A stretch of DNA of 64,000 nt from assembly GCA_029449235.1 (NCBI GenBank), contig JANATG010000008.1:1984001-2048000 (forward strand), read 5' to 3'. This stretch comes from Linnemannia schmuckeri (taxonomy: Eukaryota > Mortierellomycota > Mortierellomycetes > Mortierellales > Mortierellaceae). Below, one piece after another: positions 46,874 through 56,859 of the stretch; positions within the stretch are counted from its first letter, which is position 1; every line of letters begins with the position of its first letter. The position numbers and the translations under genes are program-made. The notes under the pieces are model-generated. The model worked only from the letters and a program-made list of their open reading frames with translations. It made no database searches and was not told the DNA's origin.

Positions 46874-47449
46874 ACAGCCCTTTTCATTTCGCCCTGAGAC
46901 CTACTGGGTTTGGTCTTGTTGGATAAGGCGTACTGTCGTCCGACTCTCCGCGGGAGGGGTGGTAATAATTCACACTTTACCCGCGACCATCATGCATCGG
47001 TTCTGAGCATCCATGCATGATTATTGTTATATTCCTACATTCTGCATATGTCACACTTGCATCTTTTTCAGTTTTTTCTTTTCTTTTCCTACCCTTTTTT
47101 TTTTGTCATGTCAATGTTTAGACGATGGGAATGATATCAATCCTTTCCGCCGATCAGTTTCATTTGTTTCGTTATTATTTCACTTTCTCTGTACAAATCA
47201 TTCGTTTAATGACCCTTCTAATGACAAACGCCCTTTTTTATGATCATGACACCTGGTTATTGATATTAAAGATGACAAAAACAAAAAGAAAAAAACGTGT
47301 TGGATCTGTAATGTACATTTTTATAGGAAGAGAAGTAACATCTGCGATATTGTGATGCAGGCCGAAAGCAGGAAGAGGAATGGGAGTGGAGAGAGAAGCG
47401 GATTGAATCTGGGTTGCTAATAATGATATGTGTTTGTGTTGAAAGGGTT
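46874..47449. other. Convergent 3' spacer
   Basis: A/T-rich sequence between two stops, with T/C tracts around 47070-47105. No gene is seen. Confidence 0.65.
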
Positions 47450-48138
47450 TTACGATTGCTTCCACTCATGAAAGGCAGAGACGGCGCCAGCAAGTCCGGC
47501 GTTCCAGTTACCCTGTCCTACCAACTTGAGTTTCCTCCACAACGATTTTTCTCGCTTCTGCCGTCTTGAAGTCACCTCCAGCGCATTTATCACCTGTAGA
47601 AACTCCTATCGCGTTTAATTGAAGGGTCAAAGAGGGTGTCAGTATTGGAGTTTGTCTCTTGGTATAAGTTTTCCTGTCTTAGACATACTGACGTATCTGC
47701 TTGTCGTCAGTAGGTGTTGGTATTGGTGGCAATGATGGTGGTAATAGTGTGCGTGTGTCCATTATCGAACTTCAAGGCAAACTTCCTGAGATTTTCTCTA
47801 TTTCCTCGTCCCTGAAATTTATGAAATAGTATTTCCTGCTGGAAGTCGTCAGTTCAAATCCTCTTTGTTTTGCTGCCAGACATCTCCTGATCCTGCTCCA
47901 TGCTATCTCTGACCCTGCTTCCTGTCAATTCACGTCACCATGTGCAATATGTTATTACCTCGTCGCGAATAAAAAGAGGCAGGCCATACTCAAGCGCCCG
48001 CCGGGCTCGAACAAGCGACTGATCAACCTGTCTGAGGTCGGAGCGGATCGAATCCGCAACCAACGAGTACGCCGTCATCGAACTCAACACCCCGCCCGTG
48101 AATCCCAAAATCGACTGGGAGCCTGGAACAACCGTCAT
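47450..48138 (-). CDS. Small single-span membrane protein, MIC12-like
   Basis: Two exons, 47959-48138 and 47450-47593, join in phase 0 to 107 aa; the 365-nt intron has a GTAATA donor and a CTACAG acceptor. The N-terminal FTGGVLSSMTAYSLVADSIR is a glycine-starting hydrophobic segment followed by a basic/acidic helix (RSDLRQVDQSLVRARRALE). The C-terminus has a K/R-rich helix and GNWNAGLAGAVSAFHEW. Size, single membrane span and a C-terminal W-N...W pattern resemble MIC12/Aim5 (yeast, 106 aa), a MICOS subunit at cristae junctions. Similarity is low, so the assignment is tentative. ATG 48138 is the first Met before the hydrophobic segment; an upstream exon cannot be excluded. It is flanked by two other mitochondrial genes. 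Confidence 0.6.
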
Positions 48139-48548
48139 GTCATGGAATCCCTTGTCTTGTCCTGTTGATTGTTGAGTAGGTTGTTGAGGTGAGGTTGGGA
48201 GATGGAAGGTGTGAATGGAAGTGTCTTCTCCAAGGAACGGTTGAGGCAGTGGGAGAGAGGTGTGAAAAAAAGCAGGAACGGGAGGAGCAGAATCGGGATC
48301 TAAGCCTCTCGAATGACTTGACAGTTGATACATAAATTTTCTGTACTCTACGCCGCTTTGAACATCTTCCGGGTTTGACGAAATTGATAGGACCAAAAGG
48401 TGAAATGAAAAAAAGGAGTCGTTTATTATGCGAGTTCGAGTCAATGCATGGAGGCAATGGTCTTTGCTCCAGCAATCGGCCATAAAGGTGTGTGAGTGTG
48501 TTGTGAGTGAAAGGAGTGATGGAAAAGAAAATAGCTGCAGAGAAATAT
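48139..48548. other. Short spacer downstream of SDH2
   Basis: Contains the SDH2 3' end and the promoter of the MIC12-like gene on the same strand. No separate gene is seen. Confidence 0.5.
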
Positions 48549-50386
48549 TTACTCCAAGGCCATCTCCTTCTTGATCTGGGCAATAGCAAGACCCTATGAG
48601 TTCAATGAAAAAGACAACACGACGAGATATTAGGAACAGATCAAAATTCGATACTTCAATCAAAGCAAACATCAAGCGCATTCGTATTGATTATCCAGTC
48701 AACTTACGGGGTTAAGTCCCTTGGGGCAGGTCTTGGCGCAGTCTAAAAGTAACAAAGAGAGAGAATAATGATGTCAATAAAAGTATTCAAGGCTCGATGA
48801 ACACAGTGAAGGAGTCCATGAAGAGTCCGTGGAAGAACGTACTCATGATGGTGTGGCAACGGTAGAGAGAGAAAGGGTTCTGAAGGGCCTGGCGACGCTC
48901 AGGTCCGAACTGATCTCTGCTGTCAATCATCCAGCGGTAAGCCTGCATCAAGACGGCAGGTCCAAGGTATTGATCCGAGTTCCACCAGTACGAAGGGCAA
49001 GATGTAGAGCAGCAGGCGCAGAGAATGCACTCGTAGAGACCATCCAACTTCTTGCGATCCTCAATCGTCTGCAAGTTCTCGCGCTCGGGCTCAGGGGTCT
49101 TTTGCTTCAAGAAGGGCTCAATCGACTTGTACTGGGCGTAGAACTCGGTCAAATCGGGAACAAGATCCTTGATAACGTAGGCTATTCATTTGAACAATGG
49201 AGATAGATTCATTAATACCATTGCTAAATAACACGCTTTCATCTTTAAAGATGAGACCAACGACATCGTTGCAAAATAGCACATCTTCCTTCTTCCATCA
49301 TACAAATGGAACCATGAGTATCATTGCTAAAGAAACCCTTCCTCTCCTATCTTCTCCCAACTGGTGATATCGCGCAAGCGAAGGAAATCATAAGTGCGTG
49401 TCATTTCAATCAATCCGAAAAGGAAACTTACTGTGGGGCAAAGGATAAATCTTGGTGGGCTTGTTATCAACCTCAATCTTGCAAATACAGGCGAGGGTGT
49501 TGGAACCGCCAATGTTCATGGCGCAGGAACCGCAAATACCCTCACGGCAGGAGCGACGGAAGGTGAGGGTGGGGTCGATCTCGTTCTTGATCTTGATGAG
49601 GGCGTCGAGGACCATAGGGCCGCAGTTGTTCATGTCGACCTCATATGACTGAAGCTTGGGCTTCTCAGCGGGCTGATCAGGGTTCTGTACCGTTGATATC
49701 AAAACAAAGGAAGAGAGACGCGTGCGTGCGTGTTCGTGCGTGCACAGTGGAAGACGAAGGATAATTTTCGTTAGTATCAGATTCGGTCTCGGACAATTTT
49801 GTTTTTCCCCTTTCCTGCGAACAGTACCAAAAAGAGCACAGGAGGGACAGCAAGTGCCATACGTATATATTCCGAACCACACACACATAATCGCGCTATT
49901 TTTCTTGTGTTTTCATTCTCGGAGATGAGCAGATTCACATACCCAGCGGTAGATTTGGAAAGTCTTTGTCTTCTTAGCGGGTGCCTCGGTGGCAAAGGTA
50001 CGGGCGATGGCAACAGGGGCCTATTTTACATAAAGAAAGTCGGCAATCCCGAAATAGTCAATTGCAAGCCGAGACGGAAAAAAACGTGATTAGTTTTATA
50101 CGTGTTTCTTGCACTTTCATATGCTCCGGAAAGAAGTATAATCGAATAAAGAAAACAATTGTCGGAGAAGGCGTTGAATGGAAGGTGTTGTTGTAGGAAG
50201 AAAGGGAAGAGGAGAAGAAAGGGAGGTGGTCGTGTGCGTGTGTGTATGTGTAATAGGAGAATGAGTGATTGTGGGTGTGCGTGTGTGAGAGTTTTTTTAT
50301 TTTATTTTTTTTACCGAAGGGACGCTGTACTTCAGGACAGGGCGCGTGAGGCCGAGGACGGACTGTTTGGCGAGAGAGAAGGACAT
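48549..50386 (-). CDS. SDH2: Succinate dehydrogenase iron-sulfur subunit
   Basis: Six exons, 50315-50386, 49943-50020, 49432-49684, 48843-49181, 48708-48742 and 48549-48593, join to 273 aa (yeast Sdh2 has 266). It is the electron-transfer subunit of complex II in the inner mitochondrial membrane. Residues 1-38 form a basic, acid-free presequence. The [2Fe-2S] cysteines are C96, C101, C104 and C116 (SCREGICGSCAMNIGGSN). The ferredoxin-like half has C186-x2-C189-x2-C192-x3-C196-P and C243, C249 and C253 (RCHTIMNCAKTCPKGLNP) for the [4Fe-4S] and [3Fe-4S] clusters. All cluster ligands are present. The two last exons (35 and 45 nt) are very short and are supported by phase and by the conserved ending IAQIKKEMALE-type tail. 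Confidence 0.96.
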
Positions 50387-50824
50387 ATCGGATATTAATA
50401 TAAAGGAAAAGAGAAGGAGAAAGAGAAGGGAGTGGAGAGAAGTAAAGTGTAAAGGGAAGTGTATGTCCGGGGACCGAGAGGGGAGAGTGGTGAGAGAGAG
50501 AGTGTGTGTGTGTGTGAAAGAGGGGATGGAGAGTGAGGGGGAGAGAGTAAAAGAGGAAAAAGATGGAGATGAGGGGGGTATTCGCTTTAGTCCTTGGTGC
50601 CCCGAGGTGTAAACAAATACTCGAAATTGTCACATGACGCTTCCTAAGGTAGATCTCGGGATCGCATTTGTTACTATTCCTTTCATCCCGCTTGCCCCTT
50701 GATTTTTTTTATCCCTTCGGACCTCCATCGCCGTATTTGGAAAGTTGATCGTACACACATCGGAATTATCATCCGCATATTTATTTATTTATTTAGCTGG
50801 CGAAATATGATATCAGTATGTAAA
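50387..50824. other. Spacer between SDH2 promoter and repeat-peptide gene
   Basis: GA-rich upstream of SDH2 (50400-50560), then A/T-rich. No gene is seen. Confidence 0.6.
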
Positions 50825-51203
50825 CTACAAAGCGCCAAAGGTAAGCTTCAAGTCAGCAAGGATCAAAGATCCGGCATGTTTGCAATCATTAAGAACATCA
50901 CCAATAATGACAATAAGGTCCAGACCCAGAACAAGGCTCACATGGGCATTCAAATTGATGCCCAGGACGTTAAGACGGATACGAATATCAGCCAAAATGT
51001 TGGCATCTAGGTCGGCAAGGAGATGTCCAAGATCGATCTTGATCGAAGGAAGGATATCAGCCAAGATATCTGCATCGACATTTGACGAGCACGAGTGGGA
51101 GCAGTGACCGCGAACAGAGTCATCGATCCTGGTCTTGATGTCAGAGTTGACCCAGACCTTGACAGCAGCATCCACCTTGGCATCGACGATGGCTATAAGA
51201 ATA

Positions 51204-51226
51204 CAGTCAAACCTCTCTAATTTGAT
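51204..51226 (+). repeat. Left terminal inverted repeat of pogo element
   Basis: Begins CAGTCAAACCTCTCTAATTT. It matches the right end at 21 of 23 positions (mismatches at positions 5 and 7) and is preceded by TA. Confidence 0.95.
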
Positions 51227-51458
51227 AGTGTCGGGGTCGAAGGTTTAATATCAAATTAGAGGGTTATCAAATTAACAGAGGGTACCCCTTAAAGAAGAAG
51301 CAGTCCTCTATGCATCACGTCCGAGCCTAGGTTCCATTTCGTTTCTGTCTAGTTCTGCATAAGTATAGATTCAGCCTGCATTTGTTTACCGGTTCGTGTA
51401 TAAAAGAACGGAGTCTACTTGTCTCTCCTTCATCCACACGCTTACCTCTTTACTCATC

Positions 51459-53550
51459 ATGGCACCTATACGAAAAAAGAACACCTCGCTGTCGAATGGG
51501 CAGAAGAGGGCCTTATGCGAACACCATCGACAGAACCCTCTACTCGTACAACATGACCTCAGGCTATGGGTGGAAACAACATATGGAGTGTCGGTCAGTC
51601 AAAGCACGGTCAGCAACATTCTCGCTCAGTCTGACAAATATATTCATGGAGCTGGTTACACAAATCCGCTTCAACGGCGCCAAAAGGCTGTTAGGCATCC
51701 TGCAATGGACGAACGATTGGGTAAATGGGTTGTCGCAACACAGGAGAGGGTGCCCATTTCTGGGAATCTCATAAAGAATCGAGGGCGCCAGATGCTTGCG
51801 GGAACTGGGCATGAACTGAGGTTCTCGAATGGATGGTATGATAGGTTCAGGCTACGACATGGAATTGTTTCTCGTAGACGTCATGGTGAAGATGGTTCTG
51901 TGAATGAGGAAACGGTGCGGGAGGCGCTCCCAAGGCTAAGGGCGGCGTTGGATAGATACGCGTGGGAGGATATCTACAATATGGACGAGACCGCTCTTTA
52001 TTACCGAATGGAGGTTAGTATGGGCGCGTTTTTCAACAGCTTTTGACCGGCTGTGACTTTCAGTTAAACCTTTAGATGTTTTTTGTTAATGCTTCATAGT
52101 TTACACTTTCTAGCCCGATACACCACTGGCTACAAAACGACTCAAAGGGAGGAAGAAGAATAAGGAGCGTCTTACTGTTGGTCTGTGCTGTAATGGTCTT
52201 GGCACAGACAAGTTGAAGCCTATTGTCATTGGGAAATATCTCAGACTCCGCTGTTTCAAGAACATTCGAGTAGCGAACCTTGGGTGCCACTATTACGCAA
52301 ATAGGAGAGCATGGATGACTTCAAGCATCTTCGCGCACTGGCTCCGAGAGTTCGAGCTCGACATGAGACGACGCAACAAGAGAGTTTTGCTTATCCTCGA
52401 CAACTTCAGCGGTCACAAACCGGCAGTCGGCGTACTTTTCCCGGATTTGGAGAATACGGAGCTGCTCTATCTCCCACCACATTGTACATCGCGATTGCAG
52501 CCATTGGATGCCGGCATCATCGCAGAATTCAAGGCTCATTATCGTCGACGCCAAGCTCAGCGCATTCTCAACCGGCTAGGAGAGATCGAAGCATGCTACC
52601 GTCAAGTTCAACATGATGCGATATTTGGCATTCAACGAAACGTTAGGATGCCTGAGAGACCGGATGATCCAGCATTTATGTCGGTAAGAGATGCGATGGG
52701 TCTGATTGTTGATGCATGGAGAGGTACGGGTGGAGGCGAAAGACAGACCATTGCCAACTGCTTTCGACATTGCAAGATTCGCTCTGAAATGGCGGACTTT
52801 GTCCTGGTAGAGGATGGTAGAGAGAGGGAAGAAGACATGGTTGAAGAAAAAGAACTGGACGAAGAGGACCTAGTCGACCCAGCGGCACTAACGCAACTGG
52901 AGACAGTGGCGAAACGGCTACCTTATCGTTCACTGATGAGAACCGAGATCCTACTCAGTGACGAGAGCTTCCTCAATGAGGAAATGGGAGAGGAGGAGGA
53001 AGCACTAATTCGACGCCGACACATACTTGATGAGGATCAGAATGAGAGTGACAGCGAGGATGACACTACCGAGGCATCAAAGATCATGATTCGGGAGGCG
53101 TCGAATATGTTGGATTCGATCCAATTGTTTTTCCAACAGCAGGAAGGAGACCACCTGAGCTCGCTCGCCATTCTTCGTACTCTCAGGGATACTGTTGGCT
53201 CCATTCGAGATTACTCTCTTCGGCAGAGTAGTATCCACGACTTCTTTACATACAAAGGAAATGGAAAGGAGAAGGGAAAGAAGCGAGCTTCCCAAGCATC
53301 TTCGTTGAGCTCCTCTTCATCATCCTCCAACTCCTCTTCATCCACCAACTCTTCATCATCCTCTTCATCCTCCAAATCCTCTTCAACCTCTTCATCCTCC
53401 AAATCCTCTTCCTCCTCTTCGTCCTCCTCATCCTCTTCATCCACCAAATACTCTTCGTCCTCCAACTCCTTTTCATCCTCCAACTCCTCTTCATCCTCAA
53501 ACTCTTCTTCTCAGGGCCTACGCACGCATGTGGTCAGACATCAGCCTTAA
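51459..53550 (+). CDS. Pogo/Tigger transposase, DDE with CENP-B-type HTH
   Basis: Exons 51459-52013 and 52114-53550 join to 663 aa. The N-terminal helix-turn-helix region (LSNGQKRALCEHHRQ ... YGVSVSQSTVSNIL) is of the psq/CENP-B type. A second HTH_CENPB-like region contains LQRRQKAVRHPAMDERLGKW and FSNGWYDRFRLRHGI. The catalytic acidic residues are in YNMDETALYYR, LLILDNFSGHK and SRLQPLDAGIIAEFK, with 35 residues between the second and third Asp. The intron donor is GTTAGT at 52014. The frame is open from end to end, so activity is possible. The C-terminus is unusual: about 85 residues of almost pure Ser with scattered Asn, Lys and Thr, encoded by a TCx microsatellite (53300-53515). I start at ATG 51459, just before MAPIRKKN. 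Confidence 0.93.
53300..53515 (+). repeat. Serine-codon microsatellite in transposase
   Basis: Imperfect tcc/tct/tca trinucleotide repeats with periodic aac, aaa and acc codons encode the poly-Ser tail of the transposase. The minus strand reads as Glu/Asp-rich open frames that are shadows. Confidence 0.9.
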
Positions 53551-53718
53551 ACTATATACTCCATAAATTGAACTGAATAACATATTGAATTGAACCTTAA
53601 ATCGGGACCAGGCTTTGGTATCAAATAACAATTTAGCCTGTTTTATCAAGTTAGCCATAGGTCCCGACTAGGGACCGAGGGTTCGTATCAAATTAGACGG
53701 GTTATTAATTTAGAGGGG

Positions 53719-53741
53719 ATCAAATTAGAGAGGTCTCACTG
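53719..53741 (-). repeat. Right terminal inverted repeat of pogo element
   Basis: Read on the minus strand it begins CAGTGAGACCTCTCTAATTT. It is followed on the plus strand by the TA duplication. Confidence 0.95.
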
Positions 53742-54462
53742 TAACGAAAGAAAAAGACGAAAAAAAGGTTTTCGTTAATATCAAAGATAAAAAGTTGCGA
53801 GCAGAGAAAAAGAGGAAAAGAACACAGTGCCATAAAAAACTACCTTTGAGCTTGTCAGCAATATCAAGATCGATCAGGAGGTTAATGTTCAACTTTGCGC
53901 ACAGTTTGATCAAAATACCAGCCTTGATGTCGACAAGAGTGGCAACAATGACTCGGATGTAGATCTAGGCCTTAATGATAGCATTGAGGTCGATAGTTTT
54001 AGCGCCACTATTGCCATCTCCGTAGCGACCATTTCCTCCGTGGTGGGCGTTGCTGACATGGTGGTCACCATGATGGCCATTGCCGCATTCCCAGGGAGTG
54101 TTGCCGCCATGGTGGTCGTTGCCGTGATGACCACCGCCGTGATGGTTGTTGGGGTGGTGGTTGCCTCCATGATGGTTGTTGTCGTCGTCGTCCTCGTCCT
54201 CGCAATCATCATCATCATCGCTGCACTTTCCTAACACATCGCCAACAATGGGAAGACTATGTACAACACCGCCAACGATTGAGAAACCGCGCTTCAAAAA
54301 TTCAGAGTCATCGCTATCGCCTGCGACATCATTGACGACAGGTAGGCCGCCAAGGAGATCGCCTACGATTGGAAGACCGGGCTTCAACAATCCAGAATCA
54401 CCGCCGCCCACGATGTCGGTAACAACAGGAAGACCACCAAGTAGATCGCCGACGACAGGGAG

Positions 54463-54669
54463 TGTAACAAGGTAAGGCTAAGAATTGAGTGTATGCTTAA
54501 TAAAGCCAAAGTTATGAACGAAGACTACTGAACTAGACTACGGACATGAGAATTATTTATGTTATTGTTAAAGACATTAGTCAGCAAGGGCTACTTGGTC
54601 ATTTGGTGGCGCTAGAAGTATCTAAAGTTGGTGGAGTTGATCACATGCCAGTCATCAGAGTGAAACTCT
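54463..54669. mobile_element. 207-bp insertion with 9-bp target duplication
   Basis: Flanked by perfect copies of gacagggag (54454-54462 and 54670-54678). Removing the insert plus one copy restores the repeat array exactly: cgacgacagggag joins accgcgcttc, as in the intact units. The ends are tgtaacaagg and gtgaaactct, and no terminal inverted repeat is visible. A 9-bp duplication suits Mutator-like elements, but the class is unproven. In gene sense it carries a GTCAGA donor in the duplication and a TTCTTAG acceptor, and splicing 54478-54672 would keep the reading frame. Confidence 0.85.
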
Positions 54670-54681
54670 GACAGGGAGACC

Positions 54682-55218
54682 GCGCTTCTTCAAAAGTCCA
54701 GAACCACCACCGCCTGCGATGCTGTTAACGACAGGAAGACCGCCAATTAGATCGCCAACGAGTGGGAGATCGCGCTTCTTCAACACTTTAGAGTCGCCAC
54801 CACTCGTGACATCATTAACGACAGGTAGGCCGCCAAGAAGATCGCCCACGACTGGGAGACCGCGCTTCAACAATCCAGAACCACCACCGCCTGTGATGCC
54901 GTTAACGACAGGAAGACCACCAATTAGATCGCCGACGAGTGGGAGACCGCGCTTCTTCAACACTTCAGAGTCACCACCACCCGCAACGTCGTTAACGACA
55001 GGAAGGCCGCCAAGGAGATCGCCCACGACTGGGAGACCGCGCTTCTTCAACAATCCAGAACCACCACCGCCTGTGATGCCGTTAACGACAGGAAGACCAC
55101 CAATTAGATCGCCAACGAGTGGGAGACCGCGCTTCTTCACCACTTCAGAGTCACCACCACCCGTGACATCGTTAACGACAGGTAGGCCGCTAAGAAGGTC
55201 GCCCACGACTGGGAGACC
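54682..55218 (-). repeat. Six 87-90-bp tandem repeats coding processed peptides
   Basis: Alternating A and B type units of 90 bp (87 bp where the site is KR instead of KKR), each coding a 27-residue peptide plus its dibasic site. Two further, more diverged units lie beyond the insertion (54290-54462). Confidence 0.95.
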
Positions 55219-55344
55219 GCGCTTTGCGAACCGTTCGGAACTGTAGAGCTGCGTATTCGGGGAGGATTTGGACTTTGCCTCTTGATGATGTGCGCAGACG
55301 ATGGCCGCCATGGCGGAGAGAATGATGATGGATGAGATCTTCAT

Positions 55345-56859
55345 TATAGTTTACTGATGTGTGTGATTCTGTGTGCGATATAAAGGTGAGTTAAGGAGTG
55401 AGAGTGATGTGTGAATGAAGGGAGTTAAGTAGATGAGTAGATACAAAAATAGATGCGAGAAAGAAGGAGGGAACAGCGGGTGGGTGAAAGGGAAGGGAAA
55501 GAAGATGACTGAGTGCAACTTGAAGGATGGATGATGGTTGAGAAACGAAAGAAAAGATAAGGTGCCAGACGTCCGACTTTATACATTCTTCAAAAATAAA
55601 AGAAGCGTGGAAGGGTGGTTTGAAATGGCGGGTGGACTGCATCGAGTGAAGAGGATATCGATGAGACAGAAACCCACGGTGCCTGCCTGTTCATGGATAC
55701 GACAAAAAGACGGGGTTGAAGAACTATTAGCATGGTTTTGTGTTTATTAGTCGTTTTCATCCACTCACAAAAAAAAAAAAAAAAAAAAAGGTCTATGCAG
55801 GATGGACTTCATTTCCTCCGTTTTCATAGAATGTTTATTCTTTTCAGCAAGCGCTTGTTGCTTTATTAACTATGCACTCACAATGTATAGGAAAAAACCC
55901 CCTCCCTTCTCCGCGTTTAATTTACCTCAGTCGATCCTGGAAGATGCTACATCATACTTTATATTTCTACAGTGGCAAAAAGATAAACATAAGCACACGA
56001 CAATGGACAAAAGAAGTGTCTACTTTGCATGGCGGAAAAAAAGAGCATGGAAATGAAATAGGAGAAGGACACTCAAACCAGGAGAAGAAGTAGGACATTC
56101 TTGTTCATATTTGATATGAGCGCATGCGAACAAGCACATAAAAACTCTCCCTCCTTTTGCTCCTTCTCTTGGACACTGACTCCTGAAGGCTGAGCCCACT
56201 TACTATCGGCCATAGTTGTCATGATCGACAATTGACCTTTTTTTCCTTCTCCTGCTGCAAGGCGTCATTCTACCTCCTGTCCACAGGACAGAAAGATATT
56301 ATAGCTGCTGCGCGAGGTATCCGCCTCATACAGCCAGAACAGGGAAGGAGGGAAGGGGAGATGGCTAGTGTGTTTGGATATTTTCAATGGAGTTGATTGT
56401 CATGAGACCAGGGAACTGGGCTTGCCAGAATCTTTTTCACAGTCCATCCTGTGCATATGATATAAAGCTAAACGAACAAATAATAACAATAAAGGCGACG
56501 AGGGACGCTAGATCCGGTAGCACCAGCTTAGAGAAGAGAAACAAGCAAGAAGGGTCAAACTGCTTTTTTGCTGCCTGCTAGTTACTAGGATGTCTTTTGT
56601 GTTTATTTCCCTCCGTTTGCGACGCGCAGATGCGTCAACGGATGCGGCCAATGTACCCTTTTACAACTCTTCCTTCAAAATGACCTCCATGACGCGAATC
56701 AGCAGTCCTGTGCATCTTCTGTCGCGTCTGATATGATTTTTTGGAGTTTTCTGTCCCTATCTGCCTTTCCCCCTGACCCGTCGCTTCCCCCTCCTCCTTC
56801 TTTCTCCCACACTCTCTGCTTCTTTCCCTCTTAAACCATAGCGACAGGGGGTCAGAATC
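55345..56859. other. Intergenic region, promoters of flanking genes
   Basis: On the minus strand a TATA-like CTTTATATCG lies about 35 bp upstream of the repeat-peptide ATG (around 55375-55385). A 21-nt A run is at 55769-55789. The right end is the leader of the RUS1-like gene. No gene was recognised. Confidence 0.55.

Larger units (their letters stand above)
51204..53741 (+). mobile_element. Complete pogo/Tigger-type DNA transposon, 2538 bp
   Basis: The element is bounded by TA target duplications (51202-51203 and 53742-53743) and by 23-bp terminal inverted repeats starting CAGT. It contains one transposase gene in plus orientation. CAGT ends, TA duplication and a CENP-B/DDE transposase define the pogo branch of Tc1/mariner. 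Both ends also carry, in the same orientation, a subterminal motif starting tatcaaattaga (51249 and 53686). The element sits antisense inside the last intron of the repeat-peptide gene. Confidence 0.95.
50825..55344 (-). pseudogene. Secreted Kex2-type repeat-peptide precursor, disrupted
   Basis: Coding parts are 54673-55344, about 53844-54477 and 50825-51192. The first begins with signal peptide MKISSIIILSAMAAIVCA, a short spacer ending in FAKR (residue 42), then six 27-residue peptides at residues 43-218. Each is closed by KKR or KR, a Kex2 site. Odd and even peptides form two alternating types, GLPVVGDLLGGLPVVNDV and GLPLVGDLIGGLPVVNGI; peptides 2 and 4 are identical. After a 207-bp insertion come two more degenerate repeats (one site is KP instead of KR). 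Then follow an Asp-rich stretch, a His/Gly-rich stretch and a hydrophobic region rich in LDL/ILADI patterns. An in-frame TAG (53965-53967) precedes the last 45 codons before a GTAGTT donor, and the intron holds a complete transposon. Frame and phase stay open across all breaks. The disruption is therefore recent, or the gene still works in a shortened form, or the TAG or insertion is bypassed. The family resembles fungal KEP precursors such as repellent proteins. Confidence 0.7.

Noticed and set aside
48139..48681. Upstream extension of the MIC12-like frame
   Set aside because: The in-frame upstream sequence overlaps the SDH2 3' exons and reads as noncoding; start set at 48138.
53211..53500. 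Minus-strand Glu/Asp-rich frames
   Set aside because: Antisense of the Ser-codon microsatellite in the transposase.
54463..54669. Solo LTR interpretation of the 207-bp insert (starts TG)
   Set aside because: The other end is not CA, and the 9-bp target duplication is too long for LTR elements (4-6 bp).
54682..55218. CRISPR-like regular repeat array
   Set aside because: The units are contiguous coding repeats without unique spacers, in a eukaryotic genome.
54719..55246. Plus-strand 175-codon Thr/Gly/Pro/Arg repeat frame
   Set aside because: It is the antisense of the repeat-peptide gene; the minus strand has the signal peptide and processing sites.
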